A DNA stretch of 64,000 bases from JAHEYG01 sp040403535 (GCA_040403535.1 JBBAKL010000008.1:1-64000); one strand, 5' to 3'. Counted from the stretch's first letter, positions 26,661 to 36,337 are shown. A program made the numbers and translations. The notes: generated by a model not told the origin, from the sequence alone.

Positions 26661-29600
26661 ATGGAAGAAGGGAAGATTTTAGATAACCTTTTAGTAAAAA
26701 AGGATTACAGTTTTAAGCCTCAAAAAAACACAGCATTTATCGGCTTGAAGGGCTCTTCTATTGCCTTTTTAGTAGCTCACCGGTTTAAAAAAACTCCTGA
26801 AAAGCTATTGCTTATAGCTTCCGATAAGGAAAAGGCAGCCTACTTATTGAATGATTTACAGTCACTTATAAACGAAGAGCAGGTTCTCTTTTATCCCGAA
26901 GCTCAGCGGCAGCCATATACTATTGAAAAAACAAATAATGCTAATATTCAGGAAAGAACAGAGGTGTTGAGTTGTATTGTCCGCGAAACCTTTAAAGGCG
27001 TATTAGTAACCTATCCATTAGCTTTAAGTGAGAAAATCACTACTAAAGCGCAATTAAACAACAACACACTTCAAATTAAAAAAGGCGAAAAACTAAGCAT
27101 TCAATTTATTTGTGATTTTCTTAATACCTATCAATTTCAAAATACTGATTTTGTTTTTGAGCCCGGACAATATTCCATACGTGGCGGTATTGTAGACATC
27201 TACTCATATGCCCATGAATTTCCTTTTCGTTTAGAGCTTTTTGGCGATGAGGTGGAATCTATTAAAACATTCGATCCCTCTTCTCAGCTTTCCAATACTA
27301 AACATGATTTTGTCACCATCATTCCTAACATTAATTCATCACAATTAACAGAATCAAGAAGTTCAATCTTCGAGTATTTTAACAGCAATAGTACCATCTT
27401 TATTGACGACCTTTCTCTTACTGCAGATGTGATTAGTAAATATTTCGAAAAAGCAGAGGAAGAATTTTATAAACTGAATACTGAAATAAAACATCTGCCT
27501 CCATCCGAATTATTTATTAGCGGCCGTGATTTTGTTTCTAATCTTAAAAATTTCGCAACTGTTCAGTTTGGAGCCATCACCGAAAACACGGATGATTCTG
27601 TTCAGTTTAACCAGAGTCCGCAGCCATCCTTCAATAAAAACTTTGAGATGCTTATCGGAAATCTCAAAGAAAATAAAGCGAAAGGATATAAAAATTATTT
27701 TTTAACGGATAATCCGAAACAGGCCGAAAGACTGTTCACTATTTTTGATGATATACTTGCCTCCGAACACCGCGATCATCAATCGTTAATACAACATTTA
27801 TCTTTAAATATTCACGAAGGATTTGTTGATCACGATGAAAAAATAGCGTGTTATACGGATCATCAGATTTTTGATAGGTACCACCGCTTCAGATTAAAAG
27901 AAACCAAACAACGCACAGCTCAATCTTTAACACTTAAAGAGCTGCTTGGTCTTGTTCCCGGGGATTATGTAACACACATCGATCATGGAATTGGTCGGTT
28001 TGGCGGTTTACATAAACTGGATGTAAATGGGAAAACCCAGGAAGTTGTTCGTTTAGTTTATAAAGACAATGATATTTTATACGTAAGTATTCATAGTTTA
28101 CACCGTATAAGTAAATACACCGGTAAAGAAGGGAATGTTCCGCGAATTGATAAACTGGGAAGCACTACATGGAGCACATTAAAACAAAAAACAAAACGAA
28201 AAGTAAAGGAGCTGGCTTACGACTTAATTAAATTGTACGCTACACGTAAATCGCAGCCAGGCCATGCTTTTCCTAAAGATAATTATTTACAGCACGAACT
28301 AGAGGCCTCTTTTATTTATGAAGACACTCCCGATCAGGTTAAAGTTACCTCTGATGTTAAGCGCGATATGCAAAAGCCGCACCCTATGGACCGCTTGGTA
28401 TGCGGCGATGTGGGATTCGGTAAAACTGAAATTGCCATACGCGCGGCATTTAAGGCAGTATGCGACAGTAAACAAGTGGTAGTAATGGTGCCAACAACCA
28501 TATTAGCCTATCAGCATTATAAAACATTTAAAGACCGACTAAAAGATTTTCCTTGTAATGTAGAATACATCAATCGTTTTAGGAGCGCAAAAGACCAAAA
28601 AGACATATTAAAAAGATTAGCCGAAGGTAAAATTGATATAATTGTGGGAACACATCGGTTGGCCGGCAAAGAAGTTAAATTTAAAGATTTAGGTCTGCTG
28701 ATTATTGATGAAGAGCAAAAGTTTGGTGTTGGTGTAAAAGATAAGCTAAAGTTAATGCGGGCAAACGTAGACACGCTTACTTTAACCGCAACACCAATAC
28801 CGCGAACTTTACAATTTAGTTTAATGGGAGCGCGCGATCTTTCTATTATTTCAACTCCTCCTCCTAACCGTTATCCCGTACAAACCGAATTACATGTATT
28901 TAGCGAAGAACTTATTCGCGATGCTGTTTCATATGAAATAAAACGCGGGGGACAGGTTTTCTTTGTGCATAATAAAGTTCAAAATATTGGCGAAGTAGCA
29001 GGATTAATACAACGTTTAGTACCAAATGCGCGGATCTCTATTGGGCACGGACAAATGGAAGGGGATAAACTGGAAGAGGTGATGCTGAATTTCATGGAAG
29101 GCAATTCGGATGTTTTAATTGCAACCACCATTATCGAATCGGGATTGGACATCAGTAATGCCAACACGATTATAATAAATGATGCTCAGAATTTCGGACT
29201 TAGTGATTTACATCAGATGCGTGGAAGGGTTGGAAGAAGCAATAAAAAGGCTTTTTGTTATTTATTGGCACCGCCTCAGGTTAGTTTAACAAATGAAGCG
29301 CGCAAACGGCTAAAGGCAATTGTTGATTTTAGTGATTTAGGTAGCGGATTCCAGATTGCCATGCGCGATCTGGATATTCGCGGTGCGGGTAATATGCTAG
29401 GTGCAGAGCAAAGTGGATTTATCAACGATATGGGCTTTGATACGTACATGAAAATTTTAAACGAAGCTGTTGAAGAATTAAAGCAAGAAGACTGGTACAA
29501 AGAAACTATAAAAACTGAAGAAGGGGATGAAGGGCAAGATAAGAGTGTTTTCTCTCGTCAATTTGTTAAGGAAACTGTTATTGACACAGATTTACAATTG

Positions 29601-30044
29601 TTAATTCCGGATTATTATGTAAGTAATTTAACGGAACGATTAATGTTGTACCGCGAGTTAGATAATATAACCAAAGAAGAAGATTTAATTAAATACGAAG
29701 AAAATTTACGCGATCGTTTTGGTCCGGTTCCTTCAGAGGCAATAGAATTAATTAACGTAGTGCGCTTCCGCTGGAAGGCAATGGTACTGGGTTTTGAAAA
29801 AGTAACGTTGAAAAACGCGAAGATGCTGGCATATTTTGTAGCGCAAAAAGATTCTCCGTACTACAGTACTCCTGTGTTTCATGGTGTAATTGCGTTCGCT
29901 CAAAAATTCAGTAATTTGTGCCGTTTAAAAGAGCAGAATGATAAATTTTATTTAACGATTGAAGATGTGGAGGATGTAAAACAAGCCATGCACGTTTTGG
30001 AGCAGATGAATATCTTAATTGATAAAGCTGGTTCAAATAATTAA
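26661..30044 (+). CDS. mfd: Transcription-repair coupling factor Mfd
   Basis: The 1127-residue protein has the complete Mfd order: UvrB-homology domains at the N-terminus, the RNA polymerase-interacting domain near 430-500 (GDYVTHIDHGIGRFGG), and an SF2 translocase with Walker A GDVGFGKTE near 580-590 and DEEQ near 681. The motif VI region is QMRGRVGRSNKK, and a TRCF C-terminal domain follows. It removes stalled RNA polymerase at DNA lesions and recruits UvrA. The ATG at 26661 starts the family-like MEEGKILDNLL; upstream codons lie over a promoter box. The histidine kinase gene follows after 10 bases. Confidence 0.96.
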   Translation: MEEGKILDNLLVKKDYSFKPQKNTAFIGLKGSSIAFLVAHRFKKTPEKLLLIASDKEKAAYLLNDLQSLINEEQVLFYPEAQRQPYTIEKTNNANIQERTEVLSCIVRETFKGVLVTYPLALSEKITTKAQLNNNTLQIKKGEKLSIQFICDFLNTYQFQNTDFVFEPGQYSIRGGIVDIYSYAHEFPFRLELFGDEVESIKTFDPSSQLSNTKHDFVTIIPNINSSQLTESRSSIFEYFNSNSTIFIDDLSLTADVISKYFEKAEEEFYKLNTEIKHLPPSELFISGRDFVSNLKNFATVQFGAITENTDDSVQFNQSPQPSFNKNFEMLIGNLKENKAKGYKNYFLTDNPKQAERLFTIFDDILASEHRDHQSLIQHLSLNIHEGFVDHDEKIACYTDHQIFDRYHRFRLKETKQRTAQSLTLKELLGLVPGDYVTHIDHGIGRFGGLHKLDVNGKTQEVVRLVYKDNDILYVSIHSLHRISKYTGKEGNVPRIDKLGSTTWSTLKQKTKRKVKELAYDLIKLYATRKSQPGHAFPKDNYLQHELEASFIYEDTPDQVKVTSDVKRDMQKPHPMDRLVCGDVGFGKTEIAIRAAFKAVCDSKQVVVMVPTTILAYQHYKTFKDRLKDFPCNVEYINRFRSAKDQKDILKRLAEGKIDIIVGTHRLAGKEVKFKDLGLLIIDEEQKFGVGVKDKLKLMRANVDTLTLTATPIPRTLQFSLMGARDLSIISTPPPNRYPVQTELHVFSEELIRDAVSYEIKRGGQVFFVHNKVQNIGEVAGLIQRLVPNARISIGHGQMEGDKLEEVMLNFMEGNSDVLIATTIIESGLDISNANTIIINDAQNFGLSDLHQMRGRVGRSNKKAFCYLLAPPQVSLTNEARKRLKAIVDFSDLGSGFQIAMRDLDIRGAGNMLGAEQSGFINDMGFDTYMKILNEAVEELKQEDWYKETIKTEEGDEGQDKSVFSRQFVKETVIDTDLQLLIPDYYVSNLTERLMLYRELDNITKEEDLIKYEENLRDRFGPVPSEAIELINVVRFRWKAMVLGFEKVTLKNAKMLAYFVAQKDSPYYSTPVFHGVIAFAQKFSNLCRLKEQNDKFYLTIEDVEDVKQAMHVLEQMNILIDKAGSNN

Positions 30045-30054
30045 ATTTGATGGA

Positions 30055-31023
30055 ATGAAAAAACGCTCGCGCTCCATAATAATATTTACAATACTATTTG
30101 CTTATATCTTCTTGCAGTTTTTATGGTGGGAAGTCTTAATGGTGCGTCAGACCAGCGAAATTATTAACGAAAAGCAGAAAATAGTTGCTTTAACCACAAC
30201 CGATCCAGTTCAGCTTGAAACGGAGATAAAAAATCTTCAGGATAAAAAAAGGGTTAAAACATTTATGATTGCAGGCGAGGGAACTGTTTTTCTGTTGTTG
30301 TTATTATATGGTATTTACCGAATACGAAAAGCCTACGAAGCCGAAACGCAACTAATTAATCAGCAAAAAAATTTCGTATTAAGTGTAACACACGAATTAA
30401 AAACGCCAATAGCGGCAACCAAGCTGCAGTTGCAAACTTTATTAAAACATAAACAGCTTGATAGTACACAACAAGAACAATTACTGCAAAGTGCGCTTAA
30501 TGAAACCAATCGGTTAAACCGATTAATCGAAGATGTATTGTTGGCAAGCAGAGCCGATAAGAATGAATTACTGCTTAATTACGAAAAAGTTTATGTAAGC
30601 GAACTCACGGAACAAATTATTCAGAATTATTTTAAAGATAAATTGACAAGCGGTCAATTGATCAAAAACATTCAGTCCGAAGTGCTATTGAATACCGATA
30701 AGGTTTTGTTTCCTTCCATCATTATTAATTTAATAGAAAACGCTTTTAAATACTCCCCTGATAAGCCCAGTGTTACTGTTGAGCTATATTCTAAAGCCGA
30801 TAAAGTTTATTTGAAAGTAACAGATAATGGAATCGGCATTCCTGATCACGAAAAAACGAAAGTATTCGAAAAGTTTTATCGTATCGGTAATGAAGAAACA
30901 CGTAAAACTAAAGGCACAGGCTTAGGCTTGTTTATTGTTAATGAAATTGTGAAAGCGCATAAAGGGAAAATTGAAATAACGAATCATATACCAAAAGGAA
31001 GTGTGTTTACAGTTAGTATATAA
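30055..31023 (+). CDS. Membrane sensor histidine kinase
   Basis: The 322-residue protein has two membrane segments (residues 7-29 and 70-90) that enclose a small periplasmic loop of about 40 residues. The HisKA domain carries His113 in SVTHELKTPIA. The ATPase domain has the N box near 226 (NLIENAFKYSP), DNGIGIP near 256 and GTGLGLF near 286. It autophosphorylates and should pass phosphate to a response regulator, but none is encoded nearby. It starts 10 bases after mfd and overlaps the next gene by 23 bases, so it is part of an operon. The signal is unknown. Confidence 0.9.
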   Translation: MKKRSRSIIIFTILFAYIFLQFLWWEVLMVRQTSEIINEKQKIVALTTTDPVQLETEIKNLQDKKRVKTFMIAGEGTVFLLLLLYGIYRIRKAYEAETQLINQQKNFVLSVTHELKTPIAATKLQLQTLLKHKQLDSTQQEQLLQSALNETNRLNRLIEDVLLASRADKNELLLNYEKVYVSELTEQIIQNYFKDKLTSGQLIKNIQSEVLLNTDKVLFPSIIINLIENAFKYSPDKPSVTVELYSKADKVYLKVTDNGIGIPDHEKTKVFEKFYRIGNEETRKTKGTGLGLFIVNEIVKAHKGKIEITNHIPKGSVFTVSI

Positions 31024-32164
31024 AGGAGTTATTGCAGTTGTCTTGTTTTTTTTGATCGGATGCGCAAACAAGGAAATTCAAGATAAGGTTAGTCTTTCGG
31101 GTCATGATTTGGTTAAGGATACTTCCTTAACTTACGCCAAGCGATTCGCTTTTGCCGGTTCGCCTAAGGCTAGACTTTTATTTTTATTTGGAAATAAGGA
31201 AGCGAAAGATACTACGTCTGTTTTTGTTCTTTATAAATCTGATCAACCTCCGGTATTTAATTATAAAAATTGCTTTTACATTAAAGTTCCCGTTAAATCC
31301 GTAGCTTCTTTGAGCTCCGTTTACAGTCAAATGATTTCTAGGCTTAAATGCGAAGAAAAAATTGTAGCGATTGAAAACGTAGATTATTATAACGATTCGT
31401 TTATAATCGAAAAAGTTAATCAGGGTAAAATTAAAGAGCTTTCAAAAGGTCCTGAAATTAATATTGAACAAACATTGTTGTTGAATCCGGGTTTGATTCT
31501 TTCTTTCGGAATGGGTAATCCTGTTAATGATATTAATCCAAAAATAATTCAATCGAAGATTCCGGTTGCCATTAGCTTGGATCATCTGGAAGAACATCCA
31601 CTTGCCAGAGCGGAATGGATTAAGTTTGTAGCTGCTTTTTTAGACAAAGAAAAATCGGCCGATTCTCTATTTAAAATCACCGAACGCAACTATAATGCTT
31701 TAAGATCACTGACCGATACGATGAAATATAAACCTACAGTTTTAACGGAAATAAAATACGCCGACGCTTGGTATGTCCCGGGAGGAAAAAGTTTTATGGC
31801 TCATTTGTTAAAAGATGCCGGCTCAACATACTTGTGGAAAGATGACAAACGTACAGGCTCTCTGCCATTGACCTTTGAAGAAGTGTACGCTAAAGCAGGT
31901 AATGCTGATTACTGGGTAAACTTATTTATAAATATAAATTCTAAGAAAGATTTAACTGCGTTTGATGAGCGTTATGAATTGTTTTCTGCATTTAAGAATA
32001 ATAAAATATACAACAACAATAATTTTGCCAACAGCAAAGGATACAGTATTTATTGGGAGAGCGGTGTAGTTAATCCCGACGAGTTATTACAAGATCTTAT
32101 TTCTGTATTTCATCCAAGTACATTACCCCATCACACATTAAAGTATTATAAAAAGATTAATTAA
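31001..32164 (+). CDS. ABC importer substrate-binding lipoprotein (BtuF/FepB-like)
   Basis: The 387-residue protein carries a lipoprotein signal ending LFFLIGC and a class III binding-protein fold (NIEQTLLLNPGLILSFGMG). The ending SIYWESGVVNPDELLQDLI resembles the family bringing in cobalamin, heme or ferric siderophores. The start is uncertain. GTG 31001 is the only conventional codon giving a signal with a charged residue, but it lies inside the kinase gene, and a strong AAAGGAG lies at 31022-31028 just past it. Permease and ATPase genes follow directly. No TonB receptor is in the window. Confidence 0.85.
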   Translation: MCLQLVYKGVIAVVLFFLIGCANKEIQDKVSLSGHDLVKDTSLTYAKRFAFAGSPKARLLFLFGNKEAKDTTSVFVLYKSDQPPVFNYKNCFYIKVPVKSVASLSSVYSQMISRLKCEEKIVAIENVDYYNDSFIIEKVNQGKIKELSKGPEINIEQTLLLNPGLILSFGMGNPVNDINPKIIQSKIPVAISLDHLEEHPLARAEWIKFVAAFLDKEKSADSLFKITERNYNALRSLTDTMKYKPTVLTEIKYADAWYVPGGKSFMAHLLKDAGSTYLWKDDKRTGSLPLTFEEVYAKAGNADYWVNLFININSKKDLTAFDERYELFSAFKNNKIYNNNNFANSKGYSIYWESGVVNPDELLQDLISVFHPSTLPHHTLKYYKKIN

Positions 32165-32173
32165 ATTTAAGCT

Positions 32174-33160
32174 GTGGGTAAATCGCCTTTGATACATGTT
32201 TTGGTGCTGTTTTTTATTACCATTGTTTTGGCATGGGTAAATTTATTTTACGGTACGGTTACATTATCTATAAGTAGTATTTCGGAAGGCTCCAATCACA
32301 TTATTTTTTATGATATCCGTTTGCCAAAAACAATCACGGCTATTTTGGCTGGCGGTGGCTTGGCTGTTTCTGGATTATTAATGCAGACATTATTCAGAAA
32401 TCCATTAGCCGGACCATATGTATTGGGTGTAAGCAGTGGCGCCAGTTTATCTGTAGCGGTGGTATTAATGTTATTGGGTGGCATTACCAATTATTTGGCA
32501 GGAAAAGCTTTAATAAGTGTTGCCGCCGTTACCGGTTCATTGTTGGTAATGTTATTTGTGTTAGCCATTTCGAAACGAAACCGAAGCAATCTAACCGTAT
32601 TGCTTGTTGGAATTATGTTTTCCCAAATATTGGGTGCTATACAGGGAGTAATCGAATATGTTTCCAATCCTGCCAGTTTAAAAAGTTTTATTGTATGGGG
32701 AATGGGATCGGTCAGTAACACGACGCTTTTTGATATTGGAATATTATTTCCAGTTGTTGCTTTGGTGTTTATTCTTACTTTGTTTTTATCAAAGTCGCTT
32801 AACGCATTGTTATTAAATGAGTCCTATGCTCAGAATTTAGGAATTAACATTACTCAGCTTCGTTTAAAAATTATCATTATTACTGCTGTATTAACCGGTA
32901 TTATTACAGCTTTTTGCGGACCAATAGCATTTGTGGGCTTATCTGTTCCAATTGCTTCCCGTTTATTTTTTAAATCAACTCATCAGTTTCACCAATTGAT
33001 GTACTGTTTTATGTTGGGAGCAATTACACTTTTATTTTGTGATACCATTTGTCAGCTAATAAGCAGAGATTATTTGTTACCCATCAACACCATTACTACC
33101 ATTCTGGGTTCGCCGGTTGTGATTTACTTATTGTTTAAATCAAAAACCATTTCACCATGA
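32174..33160 (+). CDS. FecCD/BtuC-type ABC importer permease
   Basis: The 328-residue protein is strongly hydrophobic, with about nine or ten membrane segments. It has the FecCD family signatures LPKTITAILAGGGLAVSGLL, NPLAGPYVLGVSSGA and CGPIAFVGLSVP. Two copies form the channel of a cobalamin, heme or siderophore importer in the inner membrane. The start is GTG 32174, 9 bases after the binding-protein stop. Its end overlaps the ATPase start by 4 bases (ATGA), which suggests coupled translation. Confidence 0.92.
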   Translation: MGKSPLIHVLVLFFITIVLAWVNLFYGTVTLSISSISEGSNHIIFYDIRLPKTITAILAGGGLAVSGLLMQTLFRNPLAGPYVLGVSSGASLSVAVVLMLLGGITNYLAGKALISVAAVTGSLLVMLFVLAISKRNRSNLTVLLVGIMFSQILGAIQGVIEYVSNPASLKSFIVWGMGSVSNTTLFDIGILFPVVALVFILTLFLSKSLNALLLNESYAQNLGINITQLRLKIIIITAVLTGIITAFCGPIAFVGLSVPIASRLFFKSTHQFHQLMYCFMLGAITLLFCDTICQLISRDYLLPINTITTILGSPVVIYLLFKSKTISP

Positions 33161-33864
33161 TAGAGCTGATTGATTTAAACATAGGGTACAAAACGAAAGG
33201 TGTTAATCAGGTTATATTAAATAACATTAATGCTGCTTTCCATAGAGGCGAATTAATTGGTTTGGCCGGCAACAACGGTTCTGGTAAATCAACTCTTTTA
33301 AAAACATTGAGCGGATTTTTACCGGCGTTAAAAGGAAAAATTGTAATTAACGGTACGGATATTTCTCAGTTAAGCAGCCATACTTTATCACAATTATTAT
33401 CGGTTGTTTTAACGGATAAATTGGGCGGATATAATTTAACTGTTTATGATGTTGTGGCTTGTGGCCGAATTCCTTATTTAAATTCGATTGGTAATTTATC
33501 GGATGAGGATGCAGGTATTGTAAACGAAAGTTTAAGTACCATAGGTATTGCTGAATTGAAAGACAAGCTGTTTGAAGAACTAAGCGATGGACAAAAGCAA
33601 AAAGTTTTAATTGCCAAGTCTCTTGCCCAACAAACACCGGTTATATTAATGGATGAGCCTACGGCTTTTTTAGATTATGAATCCAGAGTAAATTTATTTA
33701 AGCTGCTCAGGCAATTATCTCAGGATAAAAGTAGATTAATTATTATTTCTTCCCATGAAATAGATATTTTATTTAGAAACGCAGACAAAGTGTTCTACAC
33801 ATATCCTGATGGAAATTACAAATACGATTTTCCAACCAAAATCAGAGAAGAACTTATGTTATAA
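33157..33864 (+). CDS. ABC importer ATP-binding protein (BtuD/FepC-like)
   Basis: The 235-residue protein has Walker A GNNGSGKST, signature LSDGQKQKV (the usual second Gly is Asp), Walker B VILMDEPTAFLD and the H-loop SSHEID. It drives uptake by the permease encoded just upstream, with which it overlaps by 4 bases. The short length and sequence fit the FecE/BtuD group. Whether the substrate is cobalamin, heme or a siderophore is unknown. Confidence 0.92.
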   Translation: MIELIDLNIGYKTKGVNQVILNNINAAFHRGELIGLAGNNGSGKSTLLKTLSGFLPALKGKIVINGTDISQLSSHTLSQLLSVVLTDKLGGYNLTVYDVVACGRIPYLNSIGNLSDEDAGIVNESLSTIGIAELKDKLFEELSDGQKQKVLIAKSLAQQTPVILMDEPTAFLDYESRVNLFKLLRQLSQDKSRLIIISSHEIDILFRNADKVFYTYPDGNYKYDFPTKIREELML

Positions 33865-33872
33865 GCGAAAGC

Positions 33873-33901
33873 TTGTTTAATTACAAAAAATGCTATTTTT
33901 G
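33873..33901 (+). promoter_or_regulatory. Promoter: TTG - 18 bases - TATTTTTG
   Basis: The -33 TTG lies at 33873-33875 and the -7 box TATTTTTG at 33894-33901, 12 bases before the ATG at 33914. It sits inside the longer open frame from 33890, so the shorter SET protein is preferred. Confidence 0.62.
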
Positions 33902-33913
33902 TCGCCTACAATT

Positions 33914-34324
33914 ATGGCACTACTAGTTAAAAAATCAAAATTACCTAATGCGGGTAAAGGCTTATTCACCACAAAAGCCTTTAAAAAAGATGCTCACATC
34001 ATTGAGTACAAAGGCGAAATTATTAAATGGCAAGAGTATAAAAAGCGTGTTGACCGTAGCGAAGACGGTTACTTGTTTTTTGTAAGTAAGGATTGGTGTA
34101 TCGACGCTTTTAACACACCGCAGTATAAGGCGCGTTACGCTAATGACGCGGAGGGTCTTGGTCGTATAAAAGGTGTTAAGAACAATTGTGTTTATGAAAT
34201 TGTAGGCAAAAAATGCTACATCAAGGCTACGCGTGATATAAAAGCTGGCGAAGAAATTTACGTGGACTATACCAAAGAATATTGGGACGCCGTACGCTAT
34301 AACATCAAGCACGGTTTCGAATAA
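33914..34324 (+). CDS. Small SET-domain protein (putative lysine methyltransferase)
   Basis: The 136-residue protein is nearly all SET domain. It begins with LPNAGKGLFTTKAFKK, the glycine-rich SAM-binding entry. RYANDAEGLGRIKGVKNNC aligns with the RxxNHxxxPN element, though the Asn-His is Asn-Asp here. The end has GEEIYVDYTKEYW, matching the GEEL-DY catalytic tyrosine region. The family methylates protein lysines with SAM, a chiefly eukaryotic fold. No cysteine-rich pre- or post-SET domain is present. The bacterial target is unknown; ribosomal or nucleoid proteins are possible. It has its own promoter. Confidence 0.85.
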   Translation: MALLVKKSKLPNAGKGLFTTKAFKKDAHIIEYKGEIIKWQEYKKRVDRSEDGYLFFVSKDWCIDAFNTPQYKARYANDAEGLGRIKGVKNNCVYEIVGKKCYIKATRDIKAGEEIYVDYTKEYWDAVRYNIKHGFE

Positions 34325-34346
34325 GAACAATCTTTTTTTAAATGCT

Positions 34347-34380
34347 AATCCGTTTCTATTAGATCGGATTTTATTTTTTT
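34347..34380 (+). terminator. Possible terminator of the SET gene
   Basis: A short 6-bp stem (34347-34352 with 34365-34370) precedes a T-rich run. The loop is long (12 bases), so the call is weak. Confidence 0.4.
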
Positions 34381-35007
34381 AGCTCCAACACAATTACAGG
34401 AATAATTATAACTGTTGGGGGTCAAGCCAAAGCAAAATCGGATTTAAAGGAATGTGTTCCATTTGGTTTACTAAAAAGGCGGTAATGCCTCCAATGTAAC
34501 TTCCCATCATGTCACCAATGTGCTTTTTATACCAGTATAATGTTTCCTTTGGGCCTTTAACAAACAGTTTGATATTAGTGGTTATGCCCTATAAACCAAT
34601 ACCGTCAAACACCAATGGTATTATCGCCCCCGGGTTTTTATTTGTCAAATAATTTGTGACTGCAAAAACAATTAATCCTATAAAAGTTAATCCGGAAACG
34701 GATTCAATTAACCAGTCTATCTATAAGGGTCTTTGCTTGTTATGCAGGTTTTTGAGTCGTAAGGAGCGGTAAGCGATAGTGGTAATGTAATAGGTGAAAA
34801 CAGCAATATAAAAGAAGACCAATAAACCTCTGGCAAACGAAAAAACACTGGTGATAAAATGAGAGTCATGCACCAGAAATAAATTCTGCCAACAGGTTTA
34901 TGCCTCGCGGTATTTTTTCTTATTGCGTATGCGATGGCTCCTGAAATAAGCGCACCAATTCCGGAAGTAACATGAATAATAATGGCAACACGAATAAGTT
35001 ATTCCAT
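34371..35007 (-). pseudogene. Decayed small membrane-protein gene (DUF2306-like)
   Basis: No open frame covers this 690-base gap. Minus-strand translation across frames recovers a family-like protein: ATG 35007 with a stop at codon 3, then RVAIIIHVTSGIGALISG and RHKPVGRIYFWCMT. Later pieces are AYRSLRLKNLHNKQRP, ESVSGLTFIGLIVFAV, KETLYWYKKHIGDMMGSYIG and, in a third frame, PPTVIIIPVIVLELKK before a TAA at 34373-34371. The order and spacing match small four- to six-helix membrane proteins related to DUF2306. At least three stops and two frame changes interrupt it. It starts 9 bases after the rimO stop. Confidence 0.75.
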
Positions 35008-35016
35008 TTATTAAAG

Positions 35017-36330
35017 TTAAACTAAATCGCCGTACAAATCAAAGTCGCTTGCATCTTTAATCTTAACATTGGCAAAGTCGCCAATTCTTACATAGGTGTC
35101 TTTAGTGGCTTTAACTAATACTTCGTTGTCCACATCCGGACTGTCAAACTCTGTTCTTCCAATAAAGTAGTCGTTTTCTTTTCTGTCAAAAAGTACTTTA
35201 AATGTTTGGCCGATTTTATTTTGATTCAGAGAGTATGAAATTTCCTGCTGTAATGCCATAACCGCATCTGCACGTTTGCGTTTTGTTTTTTCCGGAACAT
35301 CATCTTTCAATAAAAACGCCGAAGTATTTTCTTCGTGAGAGTAAGTAAATATTCCCAGGCGATCAAATTTTGTGTCTTCCACCCAACGTAACATTTCCTC
35401 ATGATCTTTTTCAGTTTCTCCAGGATAGCCTGCAATAAGTGTGGTACGAATGGCAATGCCAGGAACTTTATCGCGTATTTGATTTACCAGATCAATGGTT
35501 TTTTGTTTGGTGGTGCCGCGTTTCATGCTTTTCAGCATGTTATCGCTGATATGCTGCAACGGCATGTCTAAATAATTACACACGTTAGATTTGGTGTTCA
35601 TTACATCCAGCACTTCCATTGGAAATCCGCTAGGGAAAGCGTAATGCAAGCGGATCCAGTCAATACCATTCACATCGCTTAGTCGATTCACTAAATCGGC
35701 AAGTTCACGTTTTTTATACAGGTCAAGACCGTAATAAGTTAAATCCTGTGCAATTAATAGTAGTTCTTTTGTTCCGTTGGCTGCTAATTTTTTGGCTCGA
35801 TCTACTAATTCTTCTTTTGGAACAGAAACATGTCCGCCGCGCATTAATGGAATGGCGCAGAAGCTGCAAGGTCTGTCGCAACCTTCGCTGATTTTGAAAT
35901 ACGCGTAATGATGCGGGGTAGTGAGTAAACGTTCTCCAACTAATTCGTGTTTATAATCTGCTTTTAAGGTTTTAAGAATCTTGGGTAATTCACGTGTGCC
36001 GAAATAAGCATCCACGTCAGGAATTTCTTTTTCTAAGTCAGTTTTATACCGCTCACTTAAGCATCCGGTCACGTATAATTTTTCAATTTGCCCCTCTTTT
36101 TTTGCTTCTGCATAGCGTAAAATGGCATCAATACTTTCTTGTTTTGCATTTTCAACAAATCCGCAGGTGTTTATGATAACAATGTTATGATCATCGTCTT
36201 CACTCTCATGTTCAACATTAAAATTATTGGCTTTTAGCTGCCCCATTAAAACTTCGCTGTCAACAATGTTTTTGCTACAGCCGAGTGTAATAACGTTTAC
36301 TTTATTTTTCTTAAGTGTACGCGCTTTCAT
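35017..36330 (-). CDS. rimO: Ribosomal protein S12 methylthiotransferase RimO
   Basis: The 437-residue protein has the three N-terminal cluster cysteines (LGCSKN, NTCGFVENAKQES, VTGCLSERY). The radical-SAM motif is CDRPCSFC, in ISEGCDRPCSFCAIP, and a C-terminal TRAM domain ends near DASDFDLYGDL. It adds a methylthio group to an aspartate of ribosomal protein S12 using two iron-sulfur clusters. The GCSKNIVDSE segment and TRAM ending distinguish RimO from MiaB. A TATCTTTG box lies 7 bases upstream. Confidence 0.95.
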   Translation of the reverse strand: MKARTLKKNKVNVITLGCSKNIVDSEVLMGQLKANNFNVEHESEDDDHNIVIINTCGFVENAKQESIDAILRYAEAKKEGQIEKLYVTGCLSERYKTDLEKEIPDVDAYFGTRELPKILKTLKADYKHELVGERLLTTPHHYAYFKISEGCDRPCSFCAIPLMRGGHVSVPKEELVDRAKKLAANGTKELLLIAQDLTYYGLDLYKKRELADLVNRLSDVNGIDWIRLHYAFPSGFPMEVLDVMNTKSNVCNYLDMPLQHISDNMLKSMKRGTTKQKTIDLVNQIRDKVPGIAIRTTLIAGYPGETEKDHEEMLRWVEDTKFDRLGIFTYSHEENTSAFLLKDDVPEKTKRKRADAVMALQQEISYSLNQNKIGQTFKVLFDRKENDYFIGRTEFDSPDVDNEVLVKATKDTYVRIGDFANVKIKDASDFDLYGDLV

Positions 36331-36337
36331 GTAGTTG

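Noticed and set aside
33962..34330. 122-residue open frame opposite the SET-domain gene
   Set aside because: It lies fully antisense to a gene with clear motifs and promoter, and shows no recognisable domain.
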